The notes below the pieces were generated by a model that saw only the letters and a program-made list of their open reading frames with translations, ran no database searches and had not been told where the DNA came from. Shown piece by piece: positions 23,037-35,456 of a DNA stretch of 38,218 nucleotides. The translations under genes were made by a program, and so were the position numbers. Each line of letters opens with the position of its first letter. The first letter of the stretch is position 1. Source of the DNA: Perkinsus chesapeaki (taxonomy: Eukaryota; Perkinsozoa; Perkinsida; Perkinsidae); assembly GCA_013115145.1 (NCBI GenBank), contig JAAPAO010000338.1, positions 1 to 38,218 on the forward strand, written 5' to 3'.

Positions 23037-26000
23037 ATGAATAGAAATAATAAGAACTTTGGTATGTCTTCGAAAAGAGATGCACTTCGACAGCTACGTG
23101 AGCTGCGTGCTGGTGGGGTAAAGAGATCCGAGCAGTACGAAGTTAGGGACAGCGGTGCAATAGTTGAGGAGGTAGAGCATGCTGGGCTGTGCTCGGTAAG
23201 GGACTGGCGGCTTAGGTGGATGAGGAGGAGTATCGTAAGCTATGCAAGGCTAGAAGGAACGATAACTTTGTGGTGGATGACCAGGGCGGCGATGGGGGAG
23301 GGTATATAGATGATGGTCAGGAGCTGTGGGACGATCAGGTGGGTTGAAAGATACGCGTAGAGGTAGGATGAGGTTAGGAGGAGTATGACTCGGAGCTGGA
23401 GAAGCTGGATGACGAGGAGGAAGCCGGCGGATCTAAGAATGTGCGGATCTTCGGCTATAGATTGTGGGAGCTTTGGTGACAGGCTCGCAAGATGTTGGAG
23501 AGGGCTCGCCGACAGAGGAAGGCAGAGAGAGAGGCTGCAGCTAGGAGAATGCAAGATAGGGAAAAGGGACAAAGAGGAATTGCACAATTCTTCAAGGTGA
23601 TCTGCTTGTTATTACGTTTCACATCATCACCATAATAATTAATGATGATTGCGTCTAATAGCGTGTCACATAAGTAAGGTATTTCAGCATGCTCTGTTTG
23701 CTGGATAGGGAAAGGACCAAGCTCTCGGTCTCGTATGGGTGGCCAAACGGCTGTTTGTTGTGTAGGGTGGAACCAGAAGTAAGCCAGCAGCATCCCGAGC
23801 TAAGGAGGAAGAGTCAGCTCCTGTGGACACTGCAGCTGTAGATGACATGCTTGATGGCTTTGAGGATGAACTCATGGCGATGGACGAAGCAGGGCCTGTT
23901 GAGACTGTTCCCCGCAAAGTGATGCTTATCAAGGATTATAGGGAATTGTCGGAACCCTTTTATGAGCAGGTCACCACCAGCGTTGCTGCAAGCATAGCAA
24001 GTAGGAAGCGACCGGTGGAGGACTGTGAAGTGGCTGACACTACTGGTGTGAAGATTGAAGAGGATAAGCTTCCTGTTGGCGAGGCACAGGAGGTAGCCCG
24101 GGGTTGCTGGGAGAATCTGGTCAGATATTGCATGGTCCTCCAGGCAACTAGCACTGTTGAGTTGCAGAATGAAGCGATCAAGAGGCGTCGGACAAGCATG
24201 GATGATGACTCTGACGAGGTGGCAAAGGAAGCCAGTCATCCCGTTGAGGCCAAGCTTGAGACGAGTCCCTCTGGACATGAGGCGAAGAAAGGTGCGGCTA
24301 GTGGCATTGGGGGGAGGTAACTGTGAGCTTTAGGTTCCACTGCTGCGGCAAAGGGTGCTCCGAGTGAGCCTACGGTAAAGTTCAACGACTCTCCTCAGAA
24401 AGTTGTAGATTTTGGCGACTCGTGGCTGATCACAGACGAAGTTGAGGATGCAGCAGCTGAGGCCACCTCTAGCCCTCGAGGTGGTTCTCACATCGTTTGG
24501 CGTGTTGTAATTCCTCTCTGTCAGGAGCATCTGCGGAAGACCGAGGCCTGGACGCAGTTAAGGAGGAGGATGGCTCGCTGATGATGTGATTGGAAGCATT
24601 TTAGCGTGTCCTATAGTTCATCGATCAGGTATCTTTTGGACGTCTATGAGGGCACCCTACCGGACAAGTCTCCAGCACTGTTCCTCTTTGGTGAGACTAT
24701 TGCAGGCTTAGAAGGGTCAGGGAAATCTTAGGCAAAACGAGGCGAAAGGAGAGCAAGCCGGCGAAGCAGCAGCAACAGTTCGAGTCCTGTTGCATGGTCG
24801 TTAGCAATATCATGCGGAACTGCTTTTTCCTGCCGGTAAGGGGTGACGTTTGTGCTGGGCGTAGCGCGGGTGGACTTCAGCGACAGCAATTTGAGGACGA
24901 AGGGGAATGCAGGAAAGAATGCTTCTCCATTATGCAAGAAGTAGGCAACGAAGAGGGAGGCTGTTCACAAATGAGTTATCGTGCTGCTACTCAGTTTGAA
25001 GCATTGCGTAAGAAAAGTGGAGGAGCATTGGCTGCGGTTAACAAATATAAATGCAAAGTTGTGTGGCGAAACTATTGCTTTGATCAAGTCCATGGTATCC
25101 CACATGGCCGTCTAGGGTAAGTGGCATCTGTGGTGCTTTGACCCTGGCCATACCGTAGTGCTTTAGGTTTCTGAAACTGGTTTACTCCTCTTCATTACCT
25201 CCACTACCAGCAGGGTTAGAAGGCGAGTCCTTCTCTCACGTATTTGGTACCAATACTTCCCTCACTGAGCTCTTCCTAGTCAAGCGTCGAATCATGGGCC
25301 CATGCTGGATTCAAGTAGATGCAGGTGCTTATGAGCCCTCCACTGGTAAGCTCTTTAATGATGTTCCTGGTGAACGGTTATACTTTCTTATTTCAGCATT
25401 GGGCAAGCTGTCATGGTGCGCCCGTGAAGTTCGAGTTACCTCTGGGACAAAGCAGATATCTGTGGTGAGCATCTTGCCCTGGTTCTGCTATGATATTGGA
25501 TGTAGGTTTCTGCTGATGCGATGCCATTGCCGCCACCACTTTCTATAATGAGCTTATCGATCAAGACCAATACGGTTAAACCTACTAAGTCTTCCGCAGC
25601 CAAAGGTAAGCCTGACCTCTGGTCAGAGTCCAGCTAGGTATGTAGCGCGGTAATAGGTAAAGGGTCGGCAGCCCAGCAGCAACATGAGATAGCAGTTGCA
25701 GCCTATTACCACAACCCCAGTCTTGATATAGACGAGGCCAGTGAGGAGTGTCTCAGGAGAGGTGGGCGACGACGTTGAGTGCAGAAAAACACTCAGACGC
25801 TCACGGCCTCTTTGAAGGTATGCAGACCTTCATGGCAGTCACAAAGATAGAAGGCGTACCGTTTCCCAAGGGCCCTCTGGCTAAAGTAAGGATAGTTCTT
25901 TGGATTACTCCTAAGAAGCTACACTCAGAATGTCGTGGTGGAATCAAGCGAGCGTGCTCTACTGAATCATCTGGCAGCAATGGTCACCAGGGCCGATCCG

Positions 26001-29000
26001 GATATCATATTGGGCCATAATATGTGAACAGTTCCTCTGGCGATTCGGAGATTTCATGACATTTGTGTAGCTTCGGATTTGGCCTGGATATCTTAGCTCA
26101 GCGAATGCAGCACCACAAGCTCCCGGCGTGGCATAAATTCAGTCGGCTTAAGAGGTACACCGCGTCAGCGCCCGTTGGAAAGAAACTTGACGTTTGCTAA
26201 GGCAATCTGGCGTTCTGCCATTTGGTCAAAGTGGGAAGAAGCGTGATTGCAACAGCCATACTGGTGGCGGGAGCATGTGGCTTGGGCGCAGCCTTACAGC
26301 CGGCCGGCTGGTGTGTGACACATACTTGAGCGCTCGGGAGTATGTGAAGATGACCACATACGATCTGGGAAGCCTGTCGATGAGTCTGCTGAAGGTGAGC
26401 CATCCGCACTGGTCCAGTCCAAGCAGTGTTTGTGGAGTCACATTCTTCAGACTCCTCGGGCGCCGGTCTCGTTGGATTCGTTGGTCAAGTTCTACGAGGA
26501 TCCGAGAGCTTTGTCGGCTCTGGCCGAGCATACCCTTACCGATGCCGTGTTGCAGCTGCGTGTTGGATGGGCATTGCAGGTGGGTTGGAGAGGGAATGTC
26601 GGAGTGGTGCAGATGATGGTGTAGGTCCTATCTTTAACGCGGCAATTGACCAACTTGGCAGGGAATCTTTGGAGTCACTCGCTGCAGAATAAGCGAGCTG
26701 AGAGGAACGAGATACTTCTGGTCCATGAATTCCATAGGTAGGGTATTCCCAGCAGGTGCTTCTTAGGGATGGATTTGATAGGAAAAAGTTTATAGTGCCA
26801 GACAAGGAGAGACCTGGTGACCGACGAGGCCAAGCAAAGGGTGACGTCTTCGATGAGGACGGTGGTGATGCTCATAGCAAGCCAGCGGCTGGGCCTCGGA
26901 GGAAGAAGGCTGCGTAGCCTGACATATCTACTAAAGTGGTAACCCCTGTCTTCCAGGTATGCCGGTGGTTTGGTGTTGGAGCCCAAAGCTGGCCTTTACG
27001 ATAAATTGGTGTTACTGTTGGATTTCAACTCACTTTATCCATCAATCATACGAGAGTATAATATCTGCTTCACCACCGTTGACAGGTGAGAGGTGGGCAT
27101 TAAGATTGTTTCTATTTGGGTGTCCTTAGATTGGATGCCCATGATTCGGCCCTAGAGGGGAACGAAGGGGTTATTCCGGAGCTGCCATCCCGAGCACCGG
27201 GCGAGCGCGATGCTATCCTGCCGCAGGTCATCACACGGTTGGTGGAGAGCAGGAAGGATGTGAAGAAGTTATTGAGGACATGTAAGCCTGTCTTGGCGGA
27301 TCTGGTAGAATGAGCGAACACACAGGTAACAATTCGAAGTCGGCAAATCAGCTAGATATCCGACAGAAGGCGTTGAAGCTCACAGCCAACAGCATGTACG
27401 GGTGCCTTGGATTTTCCAATAGTCGCTTCTACGCGAAGCCGATCGCCGCTTTGATTACACGAACTGGCCGAGAGACGTTGCAGGTGGGCGACGAGCTCTG
27501 TTCATGGAGACTACCTTCTTTGCTTCCAGGCCACGGTTGACATAGTGGAAAATCATCTTCGCTTCGATGTTGTTTACGGTGATACAGATTCTATATTCGT
27601 GCACACGGGTAAGCCTGTCAAAGGAGCCTGCTCCGGTTACCACAGCTCGGTTGCCAGGTACGGAGGCGTTTGACCAGGCAATGCGAGTTGGTGGTCAAAT
27701 CATGGCGGAAGTGAATAAGCGATACAAGAAGCTTGAACTAGATATTGATGGCGTTTTCAAGAGGCTTCTGCTGTTAAAGAAAAAGAAGTATGTTCAAATT
27801 GGCCGGGAATCTCTGTTCGATCAGTCACGCTCGTTAATAGGTACGCAGGAGTGAAGGTTATCGACTGGGCGAAAGGTATTGCTGAGAAAGAGTACAAGGG
27901 TCTCGACCTCGTCCGCCGTGATTGGTGTCCGCTGTCCAAAAAGATGGGAGATGAGGTGCACCACTTCACTGCTTGCTGTTGATGGACCTTTTAGGTCCTA
28001 CGTTGCCTGCTAGGCTTAAGCGCAGAGTCGCAGGCTCCGGCTTCATCCGAAATTGGCCCTGCTGATGTCGATAGATCTGCCCAGGAAGCTGAACGAGTAG
28101 TGGAATGGCTTCACGACTACGTCAAAAGTGTGAGCCTTAAAATGGACAATGGGGAGGTGAGTCTTACCTATGCGTTTCCGTGGTGTGTTCAACACACTGT
28201 GTTGGCATGTCTACTGTTATAGATACCTCTCGAAGATTATGTTATCACCAAAGCGTTGACGAAGATGCCGGCTGATTACCCAGATGCCAAGAGCCAGGTA
28301 ACCTTTCATGCTTGTAGCTTGTCTCGTGCGCATGCGTGCAAAGTTTTTGACCGCATTTTCTATCTTATAGGCGCACGTGATGGTGGCCAAGCGGATGATG
28401 GATGAAGGACATGTTATTCGACCTGGTAACGAGATCCCTTATGTCATTACACTACCAGTGGATCCCGACGCCAAAGAAGATGATGGTGCTGACTCGAAGC
28501 CGGCAGCAGTGGTGGGGACAGGTTTGTATATGTTAGCAAGTCCGGCAGTTATCATTCTTCTCACCAGATTCTCAATCTGTAGCTGCTAGAGCTCGGAGTA
28601 TCGACGAGGTCAGGAAGATGGGCCCGTCACGTCTGCCTATTGACACGCAATGGTAAGTTCTCTCAATACTCGTTACAAGATTCGGAGGGAGTATATTTTC
28701 GGGAAAGTGGATACGATTACACTTTCCTTATTCATCATTAACATTATCGTCAACAAGTATTTTCGAAGCGGCTAAGCTAATATGCAGGAGCATCTGTATT
28801 TATCAGGTACAAGACTCACCAGATCCACCCACCACTGGTTCGTATTTGTGCTCCTGTGAGTGGGACTGATGCAGCTCATCTTGCCGAATGCTTGGGTCTA
28901 GATCCCAGCAAGTTTGCCGCTATCGGGATCAATAATAATGGTAAGCATTGACTTCACGTTTGGCCAGACTCTCTGTGGGATAGGAGCTGATGATGGCGAT

Positions 29001-29710
29001 GATATTGAAGCGGTGATGGCATCTCTATCACAAAAGATTGATATTGATACCAAGTATTCGGATGCCAGGAAGTTCTTAGCAGGATCTGATCGACAGTTCA
29101 AATGCCATAAATGCAAAACAGGTGAACCCTTACGGGCTGCTACTTGCTCCCCATCGACTCGGCTTGCTTAGCCTGCCATATAGCGGACGCAATAAAGCAG
29201 AAGGAGTGCATCAAGTGCTCGGCAGAGATATCCAGCGCTTTGCTGCGCAACCTTCTCACAATGGTGAGTGGAGAGCTGGAAGCCGCAAGGAATCGCGTGT
29301 ATCTCGCTTCAGGTTCTCCGGAAGGTAACACGAGAGGCCGGTGCAGGTTGGGTTCGCTGTGACGATGAAGGATGTGGGAGGGCTACTCGTCAATTGCCTC
29401 TTGGTAAGCTTGAAACATTCGGATATCTAGGAGCATGCGACCTCTCAGGGACTTCGCGATGCCCGTTTGGTGGTTGCCGTGGGAGACTCCAGCAGTTGCC
29501 CGGTCATACCAACAGGGCACTACATCAGGTGAGTTTTATAGCGGCTGAGTCACTTATCATTCGCCGTTTCAGATCCTGTCCTATCTTCGTGAGTTGACAG
29601 CTAAGCATCGCCCTGAATGTGAAGATATTCCGTCACAGTATTTATCTATGAATGCTTATGATGTCGTAAATAAGACAATCCTGTTCTCTATGTTCGTTAG
29701 AGGAGGCTAA
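23037..29710 (+). CDS. POLA1: DNA polymerase alpha catalytic subunit
   Basis: Thirty-seven exons close in phase to ~1605 aa: 23037-23171, 23216-23338, 23378-23440, 23483-23596, 23766-24291, 24334-24480, 24525-24585, 24629-24690, 24732-24835, 24881-25116, 25167-25345, 25397-25464, 25506-25605, 25663-25761, 25797-25885, 25929-26023, 26071-26154, 26202-26394, 26427-26579, 26625-26737, 26767-26913, 26957-27085, 27130-27281, 27326-27483, 27530-27608, 27658-27787, 27841-27955, 27995-28156, 28223-28297, 28371-28521, 28568-28652, 28807-28940, 28984-29121, 29172-29263, 29313-29403, 29431-29528, 29573-29710. The B-family polymerase extends RNA primers in the alpha-primase complex. Seen: [34 protein letters not shown] (~986-995), [20 protein letters not shown] (~1126-1131), [14 protein letters not shown]-like VRICAPV, and C-terminal zinc cysteines. 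The start could instead be the ATG at 23064. The 169-nt intron 23597-23765 might hide a small exon, and 29404-29430 could be retained in frame. Confidence 0.95.
28702..28727. repeat. Intronic 8-bp inverted repeat
   Basis: GGAAAGTG (28702-28709) and CACTTTCC (28720-28727) form a perfect hairpin with a 10-nt loop inside the unusually long (154 nt) polymerase intron 28653-28806. No mobile element ends are visible. Confidence 0.4.
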
Positions 29711-30290
29711 CCCCTCTCTCATTACTAATAGAAGTCTTCATGGTTTCCTACAGTATCAATACCGTGCATGCTAAACTCCTCCCGTCTTGTGTTCATTAGC
29801 CTATGCCAGTTGCAGTGGCGTTCCGAGGGTTTCCGCTAGCACGAGAGGTCTAAAAGGGATTCGCGGTACGAGCGTATGGGTTAGTCACACCGTGGTATCA
29901 TCCACTCGCCTATTTCTGTATGTTGGACACTTCAAATTTGGTGGTCCTGCTCTTTGGCGTGTGCCCTAGCGTCGTGTTCGAATTGTTGTAGTCAGTCGAC
30001 AGTTCATAGGGAAGGTGTTGCCCATCATCCACGAATATGCTTCAACCAAAATTACTCAAAGACACTTCTCTCATGGTCGAACCTCTCATGGTCGGTTGTT
30101 CTCAATAGTAGAAACCGCCGGTAGCGAGCAGGGGCTTTCCCTAAAGAATTGCTAGCAGCGTGGCAACCCAAATTCAACTTTACTGATCTATCTACTGTAT
30201 GTCGAAGGTACCTTTTTTGTATTGTTTGTATCATCGCGGTGTATCAAGTAATTTATGATTTATTCAGTTGAACGTTCCATTTTACCTCCT
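29711..30290. other. Intergenic region, POLA1 to Dicer-like gene
   Basis: About 580 bp with short broken frames on both strands and no recognisable gene or RNA. It must hold the polymerase 3' UTR. A pyrimidine-rich AG (tttattcag, ending 30269) precedes the next ATG by about 20 nt and may be a splice or trans-splice acceptor. Confidence 0.6.
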
Positions 30291-33200
30291 ATGGAACTAC
30301 GCAGCTACCAGCTGGAGGTCCTCGGCAAAATCCGCGAGCACAAGTCTACCGTAGCCTTCATGCCGACAGGATCTGGCAAGACGCTCGTCGCTGTTTGGGT
30401 GCTCAGAGAGCGCCTCGCCCTGATTGAGAGGAATGTTGCCAATGGGCAGCCTAAGAGGCTCTGTGTCTTCAGCGCTCCCAACAAGGTTCTTTGTCTTCAG
30501 CAGGCTGACTACATTGCCAGTAACATTGGTGACGACCAGCGGTGTCGCATTCGTGTTTTGACGGGTGAAACCCCTGGCATAGACAACTGGCTCACGAGAG
30601 ACTGGAAAGAGGAGTTTAACAAGACAGAGGTCATCGTCTGCGTTCCTGAGATCCTTCGTCGAGCCCTTGCTTCGAATTTCGTGGCATCTGACCTCATCGA
30701 CACTTTAATTTTCGATGAGTGCCACCACTGTGTATCGAAGAAGGGCGCCAACAGCGGCCATCCCTTTTGCCAGCTCGCACAGCTGGCCAGAGGGGCCGAG
30801 AAGTTTGTAGGGCTCACCGCTAGCCCTATCAACTGCAAGAAGATTGATGTGTTGAAGAATATGCAGCAGCTGAAAAACGTGCTGTCTTTAAACGGCGAGT
30901 GTGAGATTGTTAGACCGACAGCCTCGCATGCTGAGTTAATGAATCACGTATACACACCAGAGCCCGTGCTTAAGACCCACGCCTCCGCTAGCTACCAGCC
31001 CAACTGTGACCGTTTCGATGACTGTGAGTTTCCGAACCAACGCATACACAAGCTCATGTGTGGTGCTTACAAGAGACTGTCTTGGCTGGAGGAGTACTGC
31101 GCAATACGTAAATCTATGAGGCACATAGACGCGGACTACTCTGAGATCGTGCAGCTGGTTAGCGCCAACCTAATGGATCTCCCTCACAGTGAGATGTCCT
31201 ATTACTGCGAGCTGGTTGGGCAGTTGGGAAAGGTGCTCCATGAGGTACTTTACCATCGCTTGAGAGGTTCGATTATGTGTTCCATTTAGGGTGGCAGCCG
31301 AGCTGCGTTACACGCCTTAAAGTATATCTGTCGCACTAATGATGAGATCCGAGAGGACTGTGCTATTCCTGAGTTCTACAACCAGGCGGAGGCAAAGATC
31401 GAACCCGGCCGTCTCAAGGTGAGCTTCATTGTGCTCTGCGCGGTTGCTTTGATGATTCTATCCCTTCAGTTCCGGGTCAAGCGACTTGAAGAGCACATTG
31501 CCGAGTTCCCTCTTTGGCCCGGAACGATGGCCAACGCTGTGAGACAGTCCCTGTGGGAGACTTGCGAAGCCGTGTGCCTGCATGCTGGTCTCGAGCTGGT
31601 GGAAGTCGCCGAGAACATCGACATTCCTGGAGCATCTTTAGAAGATTTGAAGCGCTATATAACCACCACTTTTGTGCCACAACTCCTCCCGCTTGCTGTT
31701 GACGCTGACAAGCTCCTCACCCTTCGTTCGGTACTCGGCTTGGATGACTTGGCGCATTCAAAGTACTCGGCTACGATAGTCTTTGTTGGTGAGCGCCTTA
31801 TGGCTCGAGCTCTTGCAGCTACCCTCAGCTTACATTACTGTGTGGGTGGTAACAGTGAGCGAGTGAGCAAGCAAACTAAAGCCTTGGAACGCTTCAAGGA
31901 CATAGCAGAGGAGGGCAGAGAGCACGCAGTCCTCATTGCCACGTCGGTGTGTGACGAGGGCGTTGATGTGCCAATATGTGATTGTGTGCTGATGTGGGAT
32001 GTCCCCCCGAATGTCCGTAGCTTCATCCAACGTCGTGGTAGAGCGAGGAAGTTCTATCCTAAAAAATCCGAGCTCCTTGTTCTTGTTGAGGCCGCTAATA
32101 AGGCGCTTGCCAAAGCAAACGATGCGCTGCGAAAATACGATTTACAAGAGAAACAGATGGCTAGCTTGGCCGATTGTTGGCAGGATGGGGCCAGCTCTGA
32201 TGATGACGACTCTGATACCGAGATCGACCCGAAAGTGGTTGTTGGCCGTGAAGGTGTTAGAATATCTTGTCGGCATGCCAAGGGCACTCTTCACGAGTTT
32301 ACATCCTCACTGAGGGCCACCGATGAGTTCTTTACTCCAGCTCCAAGGTTCTTCTGTGAAAAGCGAGATGAGCGCTTTCGGACTACTGTGATGCTTCCAT
32401 CATCCGTTCACCCACCCATAGCACGGTGGGCGATGAGCAGGTGGCATTCAACCAAGGCCCGAGCCAACCGTGAAGCCAGCGCCCGTCAGCTGCAGAAACT
32501 AACCATGCTTCCTTGGGTCACGCCTCAGTTCAAAAACAAGTATGCAGCGGGCAAGGCTGACGGTGTTAACGAGGAACTTGTTCCTCCTCCCGATCTCCTG
32601 GACTTGGCCATACAGCAACTCAACCAGCGACAGTCCAATCCCGCCCCGGCATTCGTGAAGCCAGTTGACGACGTCTCCGTTATGTATGCGTATCGTTTGG
32701 GTGCTCAATGGCATCAAACCGGAATTGATCTCCCGGAGCGGCTCGCTCGGTGGAAGGAGCTAACTCGAAAGCGTGTTGACACTTTGGGTGAACTCTGCAT
32801 TCTCACTCCTGACCGCCTGCCTCAACTGGTCATCGAAGCCGTTAAAGAGATACCGATTTCTGCCAGTGGTCTGGGCAGGACGGATGCCAGGCTTGGTACG
32901 GTGAAGATAACTCTCACACCCGAGGGATCTGCAACCGACGGCAGCGGCGCAATGGGAGTTAACAGGGACCTTATGGACAAGCTCTGGGGCTTTTACCGTC
33001 AAATTTTCTCCCACGCAGAAGGTGGTCAAGTCATAGAGGGCTGGACAGGGTGCGATGCTGCCGAGCCCTTCTATATGATAGTTCCCAGCGGCACCAGTGG
33101 TATGGTTGAAATGGCACGTATCCTTGATGCATTTTACGATGACCCGAGGCTCCTGGTTGTGTCATACGGCGTGTACTATAGTGTGCCTGCAAACGTTCCT

Positions 33201-33398
33201 TTTTTCATCATAGTGGTCCTTGAGTTTAGTTATTCCTTTGTACGACTGTGTTCATCATCGTCTCATCGTGGCGTGTCGATGTTAATCAGCCCTTAGCATG
33301 ACCAGCGTGAAGACGCGGCGTTCCGTATCCCTTGCTACCTCTGTCATCTTGTACTTCTCGAACGCAACAAACCACACTGTGAACCGGGTCTCATTTAA
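30291..33398 (+). CDS. Dicer-type helicase without RNase III domains
   Basis: Exons 30291-31244, 31290-31418, 31470-33180, then tentatively 33214-33239 and 33297-33398 give ~973 aa. The N-terminal RIG-I/Dicer-clade helicase shows MPTGSGKT (residues 24-31), DECHH (142-146), GLTASP, ATSVCDEGVDVP and QRRGRAR (~548-554). A Dicer dimerisation (DUF283)-like domain follows (~635-707, FRTTVMLPSS ... ANREASARQLQKL). Residues ~760-925 recall the Dicer platform (TVKITL ... FYRQIFSH). Known Dicers continue with PAZ and two RNase III domains; here the frame closes soon after and the next ~290 bp are non-coding in all frames I read. MELRSYQ was chosen as start because it follows an AG acceptor and begins the helicase fold; an upstream ATG lies at 30255. 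It may be a truncated Dicer, a helicase-only Dicer relative or a DRH/RIG-I-like helicase. Confidence 0.82.
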
Positions 33399-33692
33399 GA
33401 AATGATTCGGTTTTGTCAGCGTATGATACGCTGCCTATCCAACCTGAAGGTTATTAAACTTGAGAGTCTCAAGTCGAAAAGATTAAGAAAGCCGTAAAAA
33501 AGTCATCCTTTTTGGATGGCTTAGTAGTACGAAATAACAGTAACATAGAGAGAAAAGTAAGTGCCTGGTCTGGCTCAAGAGTTACGCACACTGTGTACTG
33601 TATTATACACGGGACAAATAATGATCAGGGCCGAGCTAGGACAGCCTCGATACGGAGTGGGCTACGAAATTCGAGAAAAATTGGTGACTGAG
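33399..33692. other. 3' intergenic region between convergent genes
   Basis: Stop-rich in all frames. It contains an A/T-rich hairpin (AAGCC at 33489-33493 with GGCTT at 33518-33522, and an inner AAAAAG/CTTTTT pairing) that may mark the 3' end of the helicase transcript. No RNase III or PAZ coding remnant was seen. Confidence 0.6.
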
Positions 33693-35456
33693 TTAATCAC
33701 GTAAACACAGCCACGCTATAGTGTGCACCGTGAAACCGCTGCCGAAAGTTACTTGGACCAATGCTTGGCCAGGACGAAGGTCACCTGTCTGTTCAATGAA
33801 CCTCGTTGTTACCAAATAGAGCTGGCAATAGTATTACCATAGTGGTAAAGAGTTAGTCTAGAAGGCAACATATCACGGTCAGATAGATTGAGGTTAGACT
33901 GCACCCTGTCTAGAATCTTGCGCCCACGCGTATGGATAGCGAAATGCTGAAACAAGTTCTTCAAGTTGGGCGCATTTCCATCAATGCCGATGATCTTGTC
34001 AATGTATACAGAAGGAGTTATATATCTCACCAGGCGACGGAAATTCTGTACCATGGTCTTGGATGCGATATCTGCTAGTGTCTTATCAATTCGGACTCCG
34101 TGGCAGCCATTATCGTCCTCATCTTCGTATACACAGTCATACTCTGCATCACCAGGGTCCTGATGCCTCACCATTTCAATAAGCTTATACTTGGCGCGTT
34201 TGTCTTGCTTATTGGTCAAGAGCACAGCCGCGGCACCGCAGCGGAAAATTGCGTTGCCCACGAGGAAGGCTCGCTCATTTCCTTCATAGACACCAAGGGT
34301 CATACATTCAAGGGCGATAACGACACAATTGCTGTCTTTAGGAGTCTGCAATAGTCGAATAGCTAGATCAGTTCCAACACCGTTGGCACTGCAACCAGTA
34401 CCTACAACACAACATCCGTTCAGTCCCTCTACATCTGGCACTTAGGATTACCCGCGATATTGTAGGTAATAATGTCAGACCTCAGTTTGAACTTGTTGCA
34501 CAGCATCGCGCAAAGCGTCGGGGTCGGCGAAAAAATAGAGCAAGTAATAACGAGCATCTGACAAGAGACGACGTAACGAGGTATCCAAATGGCATCAGCC
34601 AAGCCCTACGTCAATATCATGCGGTTTCAAGCCTGTCTTATCGAGGAGTCCTTGAAAGACAGTCGTTAAGGTGACATCTGCCTCATGTCGAGCATCAGCC
34701 ATAGTGTGAGTCCACATCTTGCCAGTTTTCAGCGTTTTCACCTGGAATACCGTAATAAACATATACAAAGGGATCAGTAGAAGTTCGATTATAGGACTAC
34801 AGTGTAACCTTACCACGCAGGGAGGCCATGCCGTGCTATCGCCGATATCCGCTTTCTCCAGCAATCTTGACATGAAATCACGGCTTTCCTTTGTACAGTT
34901 TGGGTTGTTGTGCATAATCTTGATGACGTCATCCTTCGAGATACGCCAGGACTGATCATAAACAGAAGTCATAGGATCAACTTTACCTGGGGAGGTGATG
35001 TCAGTGGGGGTCTTACCTGTGGTGGCTCGAATTCGTAATGATCGATACAAAAAGCGTCACGAATCCGCTCAGAACTAAGTCTCCGACGGAGGACCACCAG
35101 AATTGCTGTACAGGAGCATAATATCGAAGCTGAGCAGCGGTTTGTTAGAGCCTTAAAGCTTACTATCCCCCGGTACCTTGGATAGCTGAAAATATCCAGC
35201 AGTAGGACAGAAATGCGATGAAGGATGCGACTATTATGTAGCTTGTCGCTCCATCAAAATTAGTAATGAGCCTAAGACAATGTCGTCGTTTGCAAGAACT
35301 CCACGTACATGGGACTCACCTATGTTTCATTAGGTTATAGAAGTTGTTGAGCTTGACCCCACGAACGACTTCATCGTACAGCTGCTGGTCCGTCGATGGC
35401 TCGGCTGATAGGGAAATGGCAATATTTTGCGGCTTGATTAGATCCTCACCGGCCAT
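33693..35456 (-). CDS. FAE1-type 3-ketoacyl-CoA synthase (frame break near 3' end)
   Basis: Seven exons on the minus strand (35456-35320, 35271-35177, 35105-35017, 34951-34814, 34741-34610, 34557-34452, 34401-33809) give 429 aa up to a TAA at 33811-33809. The enzyme condenses malonyl-CoA with acyl-CoA in very-long-chain fatty-acid elongation at the ER. Seen: an N-terminal hydrophobic segment (YIIVASFIAFLSYCWIFSAI), TCSIFSPTPTLCAM, the catalytic TGCSANG (Cys ~236), AKYKLIEMVR, FAIHTRGR (His ~389) and YGNTIASSIW (Asn ~422), matching the family Cys-His-Asn triad. The usual C-terminal block (GD...Q..FGSGF......W) is not in this frame but follows at once in the -1 frame (GDLRPGQALVQVTFGSGF), ending at 33693. 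Without the shift the protein lacks ~40 residues. Confidence 0.88.

Noticed and set aside
29787-29969. Short plus-strand frame between POLA1 and the helicase gene
   Set aside because: It is 60 codons with no motif and no splice logic, within 3' flanking DNA.
33560-33580. Possible spliced-leader relic (TGGCTCAAG at 33570-33580)
   Set aside because: Only the last ~9-10 bases match the perkinsid leader I recall, it is not before any gene start, and it can be chance.
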